Below are positions 40,271 through 52,200 of a stretch of 64,000 bases of DNA, piece by piece; positions within the stretch are counted from its first letter, which is position 1, and each line of letters opens with the position of its first letter. The translations under genes were made by a program, and so were the position numbers. Source of the stretch: Gordionus sp. m RMFG-2023 (lineage: Eukaryota > Nematomorpha > Gordioida > Chordodea > Parachordodidae); assembly GCF_954871325.1 (NCBI RefSeq), contig NC_088775.1:25521561-25585560 (forward strand), written 5' to 3'. Under the pieces are notes generated by a model. The model searched no databases and was not told the origin of the DNA. It worked only from the letters and a program-made list of their open reading frames with translations.

Positions 40271-41066
40271 ATAAGAATTATTTATGTTTTATTAATATAC
40301 TCATTATTAATTATATTATAACTGTTAAATTCTATTTTTTTTTAAATATAGTTATTTAGAATAAATTTTTAATATAATATGTATTAAATTTATACATTTT
40401 TAAATTTATTTTATTGTATAAATAATAAATAAAATCTATAATGAAATTCTCTGCAAAATTTTGTTATATGTAAAAATTTAATTAAAATAATTATTTTTAA
40501 CATAGAATAAGATGAGTGATCATAAAAAATGGGAGGTTTGGGGGCCGATTTTGTTCTTCTTTCTACACCGAATGGATTGAATTAATTTACAATTGACTAA
40601 ACATTGATAAAATTCAGAATAATGCTTTCAGTCGCGTATTAATCATAAATTTGGTCAAGGTTTTGTTACTAATATTTTTTTCATTTATGCTGGCTACTAT
40701 AGTGGTTTGACACCAATAAAACCCAAAATTGGCAAATTTTTAAACGCCCCCAAAAAATTTTTTAAAAACCTCCCATGGATCAATCCTGGCTACGCCACTG
40801 GTTATGGGTAAAAATAAAAGTCATAAATTGACATTTTTTAATATAAATTTTAGCATTTTTTTTAAATATTAATATTGTCGGGTAAACAAGGGAGGTTTCT
40901 ATCTATTAGATTTGGTGAACTACTATCTTGGAGATTTTTGTTAGATTATAATATCGACCGCTGAACTCATTGCTATCACATGGATATATGGTAATTTATA
41001 AATTTCAGTTTAGTTTAATTAGTTTTCTTTCTATAAATATAGCAAACATTTAATCTAGATAAACTG

Positions 41067-43004
41067 CAGGGTTGAGCAAATTTTCAGAAAATTGTATTCG
41101 GATTCAGATAGAGATACTTTATAAAATTTTGTATTTAAGATACAAGATACTAGATACTTTAGAAAAATTTCAATAAGATATAAGATACAAGATACTTATA
41201 TCTTTTTTTTAGAAAAGTATCTGATACAAGATACTTTTTTAAAAAAACTTTAAATAGTCAAAATCAAAATGTATAAAGCTTTATTTTCTTATCTATAATA
41301 TAAATTTATAAAAAAAATTAAAATAAATTGAAGAAAATAAGAAATTTATTATATAAGATAATGCGATATTTTTTTTTAATAATTGTATAATTAGTAAATA
41401 ATAATAAATCAGCATCATAAATCAACATTATTTTTTAATATTATTAATTTTTCAAATAATTTATCGTTCAATCTTTGACGATTTGGTCTATTAACCATAT
41501 TAGAAAAGCTAAATGTAATATTGTGTTATATTTAATAAATATTTCTTTTATATATTTATAACTATTTAACATATTTATACTGCGCTTGTCATCTTTCATA
41601 TAATTTAGGACCTCTAATTCAATATCATTTATTGAATTATTAGAATTGGATGTGGCACTTTTAAAACAAAAGTAATCATCATCTTCATCAATTGAAGATT
41701 TTGTTGGCGTATTAATTTCAATATTATTTTTAAAAATAATTAAAGCTTCATGTATTAACAAATCCTGAAGGTATTTTTTTTCTTTTTCACCATCAATCCA
41801 ACGATTTTTAAAATAGGGATGAGAAATAGTTGCCAAAAATGCGCTTTTAAAGTTATTATCAAAATCATATATATTTTAAAATCTTTTATTTAAAGAATTT
41901 TCTACGGCAATAGCTAATGGTTTAGTTTGAATTAAATTTGTAATTTTTTTTAACGTCATTTAATATTGGAGCTGATTCTCCATAATAGCAGTTGATTTCA
42001 CTTTGTATTTTGTAAATCGCTATAGCCAATGGGGACATTATATTGCAATATTCTTCTAAATATTGAATTTCAATATCTCTTAATTTTGGAAATTCTATTT
42101 TTTGACATAATTTAGGAAGTTCACCTTTAAATTTTAATAAACTACTAAGACTATCAAACATACTATTCCATTGTGCAGCAAGGTGTAACTAATTGTTTTC
42201 CTAAAACTGCTTTGATATCTGCAGTTTTAGGCCTATTACTAGCATTACATTTGGCAATTGCGGGTTGATGAATTTTAGAAATGTTAGGAGAATCCTTAAT
42301 AGCTTTCTCGATATCTGTTGTGGCAATAAGACTTATCGTATGGCACAGACAACAAATGTGGGAATATGAAATGATAATGAATATGATTATAAATGTGATT
42401 TATTATATGATTATATATTATACTTTTAGATGCTTGACAAGATTTGATGATGAGTCCGCAGAACCACTTATAGATTTGTGGCATTCTTTAAATTCTGCAG
42501 TAATTTTATTATAATCATGTTAAAGTACTTGAAAAAATTTCCCATTTAAAATACTTAATTTAAATTTATAGTTATATTTTTCGGTTGGAGAATCATCTGA
42601 AGATGAATATAAACATATTATTCTATTTTCTTCTTCCATTATTTTAAAATAAACGGATATAAAACGTTTCAAATAAAATATGATAGTTCTTATTGTTAGC
42701 AAATTGCTATATGACGACCAACGTCATATATCATAAATTATCTTAAAATATCTAAATTCTGATTGAATTTTTCATTTAAATTTTAAAACAATATCATTTT
42801 AAATTTTAATACTATTTAAATTAACTAATATAAATTTTTTTTAAAGTATCTGTATCTTTTTGAATACAAAGTTAGTTAAGATACAAATATTTTTAAATAA
42901 TATGTTACTTAGATACTGGATACAAGATACTTTCCAAAATTTAAAAAAGATACAAAAGTATCTTGTATCTTAGATACAAATATCCGCGATACTGCCCAAC
43001 CCTG
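41067..43004 (-). mobile_element. hAT transposon with GATACAAGATACTT subterminal repeats
   Basis: Ends CAGGGTTGAGCA and TGCCCAACCCTG; flanks ataaactg (41059-41066) and gtaaactg (43005-43012) agree at 7 of 8 bases. Dense copies of gatacaagatactt-like words occur at 41130-41240 and 42845-42985, as expected of transposase binding arrays near hAT ends. The minus strand carries broken transposase frames at 42161-41922 (with PKLCQKIEFPKLRDIEIQYL) and 41836-41468 (MATISHPYFKNRWI), typical of the central and C-terminal part of hAT proteins. The catalytic start and the dimerisation motif are not visible, so it is non-functional. It lies in intron 10 of pseudogene B. Confidence 0.9.
41468..42161 (-). 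pseudogene. Broken hAT transposase frames
   Basis: Two minus-strand frames of 79 and 122 codons separated by a frame break near 41880. The segment ISPLAIAIYKIQSE-like (MSPLAIAIYKIQSEINCYYG in this copy) and the following SHPYFKNRWI are typical of hAT (ZBED-like) transposases, where the second reads as a conserved His-Pro-x-Phe-K motif. Part of the element at 41067-43004. Confidence 0.75.
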
Positions 43005-43755
43005 GTAAACTGTTGCATTTAAAAATCAATGGCGACTATATTTCAAACTAAAACTGTATTATTTAACTATCCTAACAGATGTTCTGCCAAGAAAATGGCA
43101 TCGTCTATTCTCTAGATGACATCTTAATGTAATAAAGTTTATAAATACAAGATTCATGGCAAACCGAATTTCCTTTGCCTTAATTGTGGTAAAAATTTAA
43201 TACTAAATTCTCACTTTTTCCCCATTACGCTTATTATTTTTACCTCAACGTCAATTGCAAATCTGTTTAAAATATAATAAGATAGGGAATCCAAAGCCAT
43301 TATCTACTTCTTGGTATTTCATCTTAATATTTCCACCAACTCTAGTATTTCTATGAGTGCATTTCATCAAATTTGTTAACACACTATCTCAAACTTTTCT
43401 CTAATCTGTAATCTAAACTTAAGGGTAACTTTTTAGTCTTTTTATTTAGACAAGGTTAAATTGATGAAGCGACAAACAGATATATTATTCCCGCCAATAT
43501 TAGAAATATCTTAAAACATATATTTATTTTACCTCTTAATATTTTATTGAAACCCAAAACTAAATTACCAATATAATAAATAAAACAAAATATTCTTCAG
43601 AATGTAATTATTTCAGTTCTGCAATGTAAGATTTTCACAAAGATTCACCTTAGCCTTGATCACATTCACAGGATTTCTTAAAAGATTTTGTAAAAATAAA
43701 TTATTTCATCACATCCATCTTAATAATTTAATAAGAGTTTTAAATCATATTCTTT

Positions 43756-43899
43756 AGAATATAATTACTTTCCCCAATATACCAGTAATATTTTGGTTCC
43801 AATTGATATCTCTGAAAAGAAAGATGGAGAATATAATTACTTTCCCCAATATACCAGTAATATTTTAATTCCAATTAATATCTCTGAATAGAAAGATGG
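43756..43899. repeat. Two tandem copies of a 72-bp unit
   Basis: The unit starts agaatataattactttcccc and ends gaaagatgg; the second copy starts at 43828. They differ at only a few bases, so the duplication is fairly young. Intron 10 of pseudogene B; no coding content. Confidence 0.85.
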
Positions 43900-44112
43900 A
43901 AGACTCTAAAAGAGATTATTTTTGCATTAACAACATATTTTATTTAATTAAACATATTGGCACTACGACAAAGCCTTTAAGGATGAACCTAATGATTCTA
44001 TCTTAGACAATCTGTTGCAATTTTAAAGAATTATTTATTTCATTTTTTATACAGAATTTTTTATCTATTATTTTTTAGGATGTTAATCTTTTAAAATTAT
44101 ACCAATATAACC

Positions 44113-44327
44113 TAGTGTTGTTAAATGGCTCGTTTTGAACCGATTTTTAAAAACGGCTAACTCAATATTTCGTCCAGAAAAATAACACGAAAGCCTCAAG
44201 ATTTTGCTCATAGAAGGAACAAAGGTCTAGGCATATATTATCGAAATCTCGAGACTTAGGCAATATTTTTCTGGCTAAAATATTGAGTTAACCGTTTCGG
44301 CTAAAAATGAGCCGTTTAACAACACTA
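44113..44327. mobile_element. 215-bp hAT MITE, copy 2 (TSD ATATAACC)
   Basis: Same family as 32322-32543, with ends TAGTGTTGTTAAATGGCTC and GAGCCGTTTAACAACACTA. ATATAACC flanks it at 44105-44112 and 44328-44335, a perfect 8-bp target duplication. Lies just before exon 11 of pseudogene B. Confidence 0.92.
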
Positions 44328-44595
44328 ATATAACCCCGCATTCACAGTTAGCGCGTATTCGGCAAAGAAGAAAAAATACAATATAAATATAATAATTACA
44401 TTAATTTTTGTATAACCGCGCGGGCTAAGTGTGAATGAAAGGTAAGAAAAGTAGTTTTAAACTTTATAAAAATCTGATAAAAAAAAAGGTACCAAAAGAT
44501 TTATCAAAGATATCGAGGTCATGTTAGACCTCAAAATTCCCCAAAAGTGGCATTGGTACACAACCCGGTCTTTCCTGAGTCCCGTTTTCTTATTT

Positions 44596-46123
44596 GTAAA
44601 CATAGACTTTATGATATGATTATATTATTATTAGCTCTACATTCCACATTTAAGCTTTATGTGCGAATAAAAATATTTATAATCTACTATTGAAGTCCCA
44701 TCTTTGGAAGTAAGTGATTTGAAGGAAATTCAGATCATAAAAAACTAAAAATTCAACTTAATATTTTAGCTCATTTGATAGCCCCTACCCCAAATTTATA
44801 GTTTAAACTATCTTTATTCCCCCCCCCCTCACATCACCTATTACCTATTTAAAAAAAATTATAAGGTGAGAAGACAGGTAAAGTATTATTTAATGATTTT
44901 AAAACTGATATATCTTGAATTAAATTCAAACCATTGTTTTGCAAAAGTAAGCACATAAATTTTTAAATGCAAAATTAAATTTTTGCACTTCAAAAATAAC
45001 TTGAACATAATTTATAAATGTTACTTAGACTAAATATCAATTTTAAATGATAAGATAAAAAATATTGACAATATTTATGCTATTTTAATACTCTTCAATT
45101 AGCTTTTGATTAAATAAAAATCTGGGGCAGGTTTTGGCGGGGTGTGTTCGCTCTTTTTCAGACATATTTGTTTTTAATAAAAAAAATTTAGCTGTATTTA
45201 TAAAAATACCAAAAGCCATAAGTTTATTTAGGGTCGCGAATAACAACATGAAGATAGAGGTGACTTGCTTTTATGGTACATTTGACAAAGTACTGACATT
45301 TGTTTATATAGGATTAACATTTTTAAAAAAAAAAATAATGTAGAAATATAGTGGTCCTATAACTTGCCCCGAGAAAGGCTACTATAGGTACATCACGTAT
45401 TTTTCATAATTCCTAAATTATCTAAAATTTTATATAATAAATATAAGATTTTTTTTCTTAATTTTAATTTCTACAGAAAGATATAATATGTAAAAACTGC
45501 AATTATATATTTTGAAAAATTAGCTTCATATATTTTTTACAGCCCTTCAATTTTTTTTATGGATAACATAACCTTAGTTTCCACTATATATATATGAATT
45601 ATTTTTTAAAATAAATTATATAACTTATTGTCGATTGGAGAGGGCACATTCCTTAGGGAAATTCTGGCTACCACTATGTATAAAACATTAGAGCCGTGCA
45701 TTTTAATGTTTAATAAAAAAACAAATCTTCAAATTATATTCAGATCTTTTAGTAACACTCCTTCTTTCTCATTGATATTAGAAAAAGTCATATGAGATCG
45801 AAAAAAGGACACTATTTAGCTCTTCTCATTAATATTGATAAAGGCACTATTTGTGATTAAAAAAGGGTCATTATTTTACTAAAACTTTTTTTAAAGTTAT
45901 TTTCTTTCATTCATATTGACATTAGATTGAAAACGATAAATTATGTGACTAAAAAAACTATATATAAATATATAAAATTCTTTTAAATTAATCGACTTAG
46001 AACATTTTTTTAGTTATTTATATCCTTAATTCCACTAACCAATTTTACTCTGCATTAAATTAAAGAATGCTTGTTGCAAATGATATTTGCATGTTTTTTC
46101 TGTTATTTTGTGAGATTATACAG
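44596..46123. other. Intron 11 of pseudogene B, no recognised element
   Basis: AT-rich with a poly-C run at about 44820. The open frame at 45134-45343 has no motif that I recognise and no ATG context or splice support. A block around 45770-45890 is loosely repeated (aaaaggacactatttagctc and aaaggcactatttgtgatt). No gene seen. Confidence 0.4.
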
Positions 46124-46599
46124 GTCATAGCCTTAGCTTCGCTATACAATCTCATCACCCAGAGTGAACACAAATTTGATACTTATAGTTTTCCAGGATG
46201 GGCTCATAGTCTTGATTGGACAATGATGACCGTCATTTTGGCTCAAATTTTTATAGTGGGAACATATACTATGGTAGACAACCCTGAAGGTTTGGATATT
46301 GGAGTTTTATAAAATTTTATTTAATTTATAAAAATTTATTAAACATCATTTTAAATGATATAAATGTCGCAGGAATTAAGGCATTCCTGTATTCCTGATG
46401 AAGATTTTTTGGGTGAATAGTATTTCTTAGACAGATAAAAATTTCCAAATTCTGCCGAAGAACAAATTAAGCTTAATCTAATCACTTTGGATTATTTTAA
46501 AATGAATTTTTGATCATTATTTGTTTTTGAATATATTATCAAAAAAATGTTAAAACTTCAAAAAATTAGTGTTTTGATGTAGCCCTATTATATTTATTA

Positions 46600-47850
46600 T
46601 TCGTTTGATTTCACGGGAGAGGGGGAGGGGCCTCACGTTTTAATATCAAATCCATTTTAGCAAAAGTTGAAGTGCTTCTCAGTTCACGTCTTTACCTCTA
46701 CCATACAGATTTTGATAAGTTTTAACGTAAAACAACAAAATAAAACATTTTTTAAATCATATGTATTTTATTTATTCTTAAATTATAAAAAAGATTATGA
46801 TAAATATATTCAAAATATTATTTTAAAATTGTTTTTAAGTGAATATAATATTAACGACAAATTATTCTGGCAATTTTTTAATAAGAAAAGTAATATTAAT
46901 CAATATGGATATTTAAATTAAAATAGGCAGTAGAAAAATAATTTGGTAGGTATTTAAATCTTTGGTAAGTTAATACTTAATAATTCATTTTTTAATTTGG
47001 AAAATTTTTATTTTTTTTGCCCGCTAACTTTTATAATGGATTTGAGTAACTTAGGCTCAACTATGATGAAATCAACTGAGGACTATTGTTAAGATTCGTC
47101 TGATTACTATTAGCTCAAAACTAATTAATTTTTTAATAAAGCCTCTGAATTACTTACTGAAAAATGAAAAATAATCGTCCTTGATTAAATTAAAACAATT
47201 AGCAAAAATCACATTATATGAAGGTTTTAAACATTTTACACCCTGTACCAATAATGCATTAGAAGCAAGAAATAGGGTAATTAGTGATAAAAATATTTTA
47301 AGGAAATATTAACAGTTGTCTCATTTCAAAATTATTGCTATGAAAATAAAAATGGTCTATGCAAAAATAATTTATGATAAATCCAATAATTATTTAGAAA
47401 ATAAGCTCATGATTTGGGCAAAATTAAATAAAAATATCTTATTACGAATTCAAGCCCTCATAAATATAGTAGGGTATATAATATATTTTTAGCCGTTGAA
47501 GAAAATTTTAACAGGCTAAAAAATGATAACTAAGTTTTTAGCCGAAAATTATCACTTTGATCTTGGAGTTTTTCTAAAAGATAGCAGCTCAAATATGGAA
47601 GAAATTAATATAAATTAAAACGCCATAATGTTAACGGATTTTGGCAAGCGCTTGAAGATTGAGATGTAATAGCCGACATTTGGCCATTACCCAACTAAAT
47701 TCATAAATTGAAAACAATTTATCAAAATGAATCTATTAAAAGTTTAATCTGATTTGTAAAACTATCTAAAAACAGAGATGATTAGGGAAGATGTTGCATT
47801 CAATTGCTCTATCTTATTTAAATTATTTTTATGTTATCATATTGTAGCAT
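46600..47850 (+). pseudogene. Mutator-like (MULE) transposase fragment
   Basis: Around 47215-47315 the plus strand reads YEGFKHFTPCTNNALEARNR then VISDKNILRKY, which matches the FTPxTNNxLEAxNRVIKD signature near the end of the MULE transposase core. Coding-like pieces continue to about 47480 (MIWAKLNKNILLRIQA) with stops, so it is dead. It fills the space between exon 13 of pseudogene B and the relic neighbour exon: that interval is about 0.3 kb after copy C but 1.9 kb here, which brackets the insertion. Termini were not identified. Confidence 0.5.
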
Positions 47851-48349
47851 TTTTAAATTAATTTAATATAGATTTCCTTGATGAAACATTAAAAAATTCA
47901 ATTAAATAATCCCTTCTAGTCTATATTTATGTTAAATTTATTGATTTTTTCGTATTTGATATGTTAATTTTATCTTCATATAGTAGTGAAATATGAGATG
48001 TTTACTTATTTTAGTTAATAAAAATTCTATTATAGCTAACAATAATAATGCCTCTATATCTGAAATTGATGAGAAGAGATATTTGTATAAAAAAAACAAC
48101 TTTTAATAGTGGACAATTTTAGTTTATAACTAAAATTTATTTAATTTTATTACTGCTCAATATTTTATAAATACTGCTGCCCTAAAGATTTATTTTTTTT
48201 ATAATTCATATTTATTAAATTACTAGATCAAAAATTAAATGATTAATTTACTGCCCAAATAAATTATGGCCTATAATTTTATTCTATGAATTTTTTATAA
48301 AAGTAAATAAATATGGAGGGATAAGAAAATGATAAATATATTATTTGCA

Positions 48350-48555
48350 TGGAATTAGGGTTCAGTTCGGATCCAAAATTGTCAGACACATGTCTATATC
48401 CCAATTGTTTACCAGACACTTAAGCTACTTTTTTCGAACAAAATTGCCGTTTAGGTCATGCTTTATTCCAAAAAATGTCCTGAAACCTTAGACAGTCGCA
48501 CTTTAAAAGAGAAAATTATTTGAGTTAAACTTTTTAAAATAAGGATACCGTGTAA
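48350..48555 (-). pseudogene. Relic of the cysteine-rich neighbour's last exon
   Basis: Minus-strand sequence aligns with the exon at 61560-61802: shared stretches include gtcagacacatgtctatatc (here) against gtcaaacacatgtctatgtc, and tttttcgaacaaaa in both. The reading frame is destroyed by at least two stops and small gaps, and only some cysteine codons survive (the FCSKK part is kept). It stands downstream of pseudogene B as the intact exon stands downstream of copy C, in the same tail-to-tail orientation. Confidence 0.75.
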
Positions 48556-48707
48556 ATTTTCTAAACGAATAAATTACCAGGAAAAATAATAATTCTGTTT
48601 AGCTTTTTTGTTAATAAGAAAAAATGATTGCAAATAAACAATATTTGATATTAATTTGCCTGAATAGAATACTAAAAATGTCAATGGAATTAGGATAATA
48701 ACGAATC

Positions 48708-49267
48708 TAGGAAAATAAATCCCCGTATATAAATTCCCTAGAAAAAAAAATCCCCGGGAAAAAAAATCCCCAGGAAAATAATTCCCTGGAAAAAAATTCC
48801 CCGGAAAATAATTCCCAGGTAAATAATTCTCCGGAAAAAAATCCCTGGAAAAAAATTCCCTTGGAAAATAATTCACGGAAAAAAATTCCCATAGAAAATA
48901 ATTCCCCGGAAAAAATTTCCTTGGAAAAAAATTCCCCATTTTTTAAATCCTATAAAATATTAAATTATTTTTATAAAATTAACAATATAGGAAAAAATAT
49001 CCCCGGAAAAAAAATTTGAAGGAAAGATTTAATAGAGTGGCTAAAATTAATTATTTTTCTGATGGAGCAAATATTTTTTCCTGGGATTTTTTTTCAGGGA
49101 ATTATTTTCCAGGGGATTTTTTTCCGGGGAATTATTTTCCTGGGGAATTTTTTTCCAGGGAATTTTTTTCCGGGGAATTATTTTCCTGGGGAATATTTTT
49201 CCAGGGAATTATTTTCGGGGATATTTTTTCCGGTTTTTTTTCCGGGGAATTATTTTCCGCTTACCTA
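48708..49267. mobile_element. MITE built of inverted palindromic-repeat arrays, short copy
   Basis: Starts TAGGAAAATAAATCCCC and ends GGGGAATTATTTTCCGCTTACCTA. Nearly all of it consists of 15-bp units of the type GGAAAATAATTCCCC: about 15 units in one direction at 48710-48930 and about 12 inverted at 49075-49260. The Pro/Gly/Phe-rich frames read from it on both strands are products of the repeat, not proteins. Relative of 17028-18394. Confidence 0.65.
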
Positions 49268-52200
49268 TAATAACAATGTTATCAAAATCAAGGGTTTATT
49301 TCGCGTCAAACGATGTTAAGAAGCAATATATACTGCAAAGGCTGATATATGATATATTGGTGTTTACCTGTTAAATTTATTAGAGTATTATTTTCGATCA
49401 TAACTATGCCACAAAAAATATTAATAAATTGAACAGATAATTTTTGTGTATATAAGAAATCTTAGGAAATATTATAAATAAAAGTAATTTTATAGTATTA
49501 ATGGATATTGAACTAGGTTTAAAATAATATTTAAAATAATATTACTCTTATTCAAAATACTATATGCAAAGATCTTTATTTAAAATTTTTATACCCCTCC
49601 AAGAAATAGGAAGAGTAAAAAATTTAAAGGAATATGTTACATGATAAATATGCCACCAGAAGTACTCTAAAATAAAAAAGATGCCAATCTAAGATAAATT
49701 AATTCGTTAAGCGAACCAGTTTTTAATAAGTATTGGAATGGGGCCCCCATCATGGGAAAGCTAAGAGCAGTTATATGCCATTGCCCTGCCTAAACCATTA
49801 CATAGCAGACGAGAAGTAGCTGCCATAGAAAAAAGAAGCATTAGTGTTGGTATTTGGGCTATAGTCACAGGAACTTGTAAAAAAATATTATACAGTCAAA
49901 TAGGAATCTGAAAGCCAACATCCTTCAATCTGATAAAATATTTTAAAAAAGAAACATCCTTAATATTAATAACTATTTTTTAAAATTAAGATATTTTAAA
50001 TGCCAGACCTTCTTCAAAATCACACGTTAAAATATTTATTATTTCTTTCCTTTTTTGACCTAAAATTATGATGTGTTTGGATAAAACATCACACAACAGA
50101 TATATTTACCCATGTTAGAAGAATAATATTCCATTATAAAAAGGCAATACGAATTTTTTTTTAGTGTATAATATATACTTTACAATAACAACTAAAAAAA
50201 TATTCATAAAATATCTATTTTTATAATATAAAGTTTAATACTGAAATATTTTGGCAATTTTTCATTATTACGTTCATTTATCATAAATATTGTTAAGAGG
50301 AGTTTTGATAAATTAAAATAAAAGGAGACATTGATAATATACCTATGTCCTTTATAAAAATATTTTTGAAATATTTATAATTTATGCAGTATATCCTATT
50401 TATATATAAATTTTTTTGTTTTCCTAAGGAAATAATGTTAAACAAAGTGATTATAATAACTTATCAGGCTATAAAGTTATCAACCCTGTTTGCTAATTTT
50501 GAGGATTTGCAATAAAAAGATTGGGAAGTGAAAAAAAGTTCAATAAGTTTAAATGAATAATTATTTTTTTAAAATGCGCTCTGTAATTATACAATAACTT
50601 GATTAAAGAAAAAAGTTCAAATTTTTATATATATAATTATACCTATAAAAAGAACTCTTTGCGCTTCCGAATATATTCTGAATAGTGAAAATAAAATCAA
50701 TGAGAATTGAGAATCTTACTTATATTTCCTAGAATATTTTTAGATATTTAAAATATTGTTAATAGATGCTAGGGTAGGTAATATTTATATTTTTATTAAT
50801 TTAAAAAAACGATAAAAATGGAGAAATATTATGAAGATCTTAATTTGGTAATTTTGGAAACATTTAAAGCGTTTTCCCACATTTTTTTAAAAAAACTCAA
50901 TTTATAGCATCTATAATACTATTTCCAATATCGCTTTAAGAATTACTACAGTTATAAAGAAAATTCATTTTTATTGCTATTTTTGATTTAGCGATTTAAA
51001 CTAGAATCCCCCCTTCCCACTACACGTCAACCTTTTATAAATTTAAGAGAGCTACTAATTAATGTACCTTATATACCACCTTCAAATATCTACATATAAG
51101 CAAAGTCACTATTTATTAATACATTTATCGTAAAAATGTATTATAGATAAGAAGTAATGATGCAATATTATTCCCTTTAAATTAAAAATTTTTTAGATAA
51201 ATTATTCTACGTTTTATTAATAAATTGGCTTGAGGCTTTAAGGGTTATATTAACTCCACCTTTTTTCACTTGTATCATTTGGTTTGGACATAATTTTCAT
51301 CATATTTATTAAATTGAATTATTCCAAGGTGGAAAATTTTTAGAAATAATTATCTAAAATATTTTTAAAATAAAAATTGGAATACATCCAAAAAGGAAGA
51401 AAAAAAAATATTTCAAAAAAAATGACATTATTAATATTTAGAATATATTAAAAGATTCTTATAAAAAATTACTTTACATTTTTAATTTCAGAATTTTAAG
51501 AATATTAAAATAATCTTATATAGAAAAATTTTTTAAAATTTTAAATGATTCTTATACCCACTAATTTATTGTGTATAAATGCAAGAATTATCTTCTGATA
51601 AATAATTTCAATCAATAGTTAGATCGAATCCCAGAAAAAGAAAAGGTAATGATTATTTTTCTTTTTAAATAATAATGATTATTATTTTATTCCACTCGGA
51701 AGGTGCCAAATGAGGTTATAAATTTTTAAATATTGCAAATGGTATTTGTTGTTTAAAAGTAATTATTAATAAATGTAAAATTTATTTAGACGTTTAAACA
51801 TGGCAACGAAAAAATTCAGGTTAACTGTTAGGTGAAAAATTTTAATTAATATAATAGTAAGTGAAACAATGAGACATTCTTTTTATGTTGTTTTATTTTA
51901 ACGTGCCCGCTTTGGATTGAGTTTTCATTTTAATTAATTAAATGTAAAGGAGAGTGAGGGAAGATTAGGGGTTTTAAAATGTTCTTGAAATAATATTATC
52001 ACAACTATGATTTATTTACTCTAAAATATTTTGAATTAGTGTTGTTTAAAATTATAAATTCAGGAATGGGTAAGATATTTTTGGATTATAATTTTATAAA
52101 AGATAGGGGCATTCCAGTCGTCAAAGCTATGCTAAATCATCCTTTTACAATGTAAAGTATCATTTTAATTAACAAAAAATAAATAAAATTAATAACGCTG

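Larger units (their letters stand above)
33897..40800 (+). mobile_element. hAT transposon copy 2 with nested insertions (TSD GTTATGGG)
   Basis: Ends CAGTGGCGTAGAG and CCTGGCTACGCCACTG, flanked by perfect GTTATGGG at 33889-33896 and 40801-40808. It sits in intron 9 of pseudogene B. The transposase remnant at 39399-39584 is identical in translation to that of copy 1, followed by a broken dimerisation-domain piece to about 39695. The 6.9-kb length is due to an LTR element (34135-39048) and a GC-rich MITE (39924-40270); without them about 1.6 kb of hAT sequence remains, so most of the transposase is gone. Confidence 0.93.
27120..46485 (+). pseudogene. SLC6 transporter copy B, decayed pseudogene
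   Basis: Remnants in the order of copies A and C: exon 5 (about 27122-27288), exon 6 (about 27540-27661), exon 8 (31999-32228), exon 9 (about 33525-33690), exon 10 (40891-40990), exon 11 (44489-44595), exon 12 (about 46124-46300) and exon 13 (from 46373). Exons 10 and 11 keep the exact lengths of the paralogues. Exon 10 has an in-frame TAG after GDFC; exon 6 has several stops; exon 8 is 5 bp shorter; exon 9 lacks its first part and has a frameshift. Exons 1-4 and 7 were not found. Exon 8 residues QEMNIALAQG and the end of exon 13 resemble copy C more than A. Introns carry hAT, MITE, LINE and LTR insertions. Confidence 0.88.

Noticed and set aside
48574-49319. Overlapping Pro/Gly/Phe-rich open frames on both strands (repeats like PGNYFPGNFFPG)
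   Set aside because: They are the translation of a 15-bp near-palindromic DNA repeat; similar frames appear on both strands and in more than one phase, as expected from the repeat and not from a protein gene.
49720-49920. Less AT-rich patch that might be a structural RNA or gene
   Set aside because: Frames are broken, no RNA landmarks such as tRNA boxes or conserved rRNA segments are visible, and no motif is recognised.
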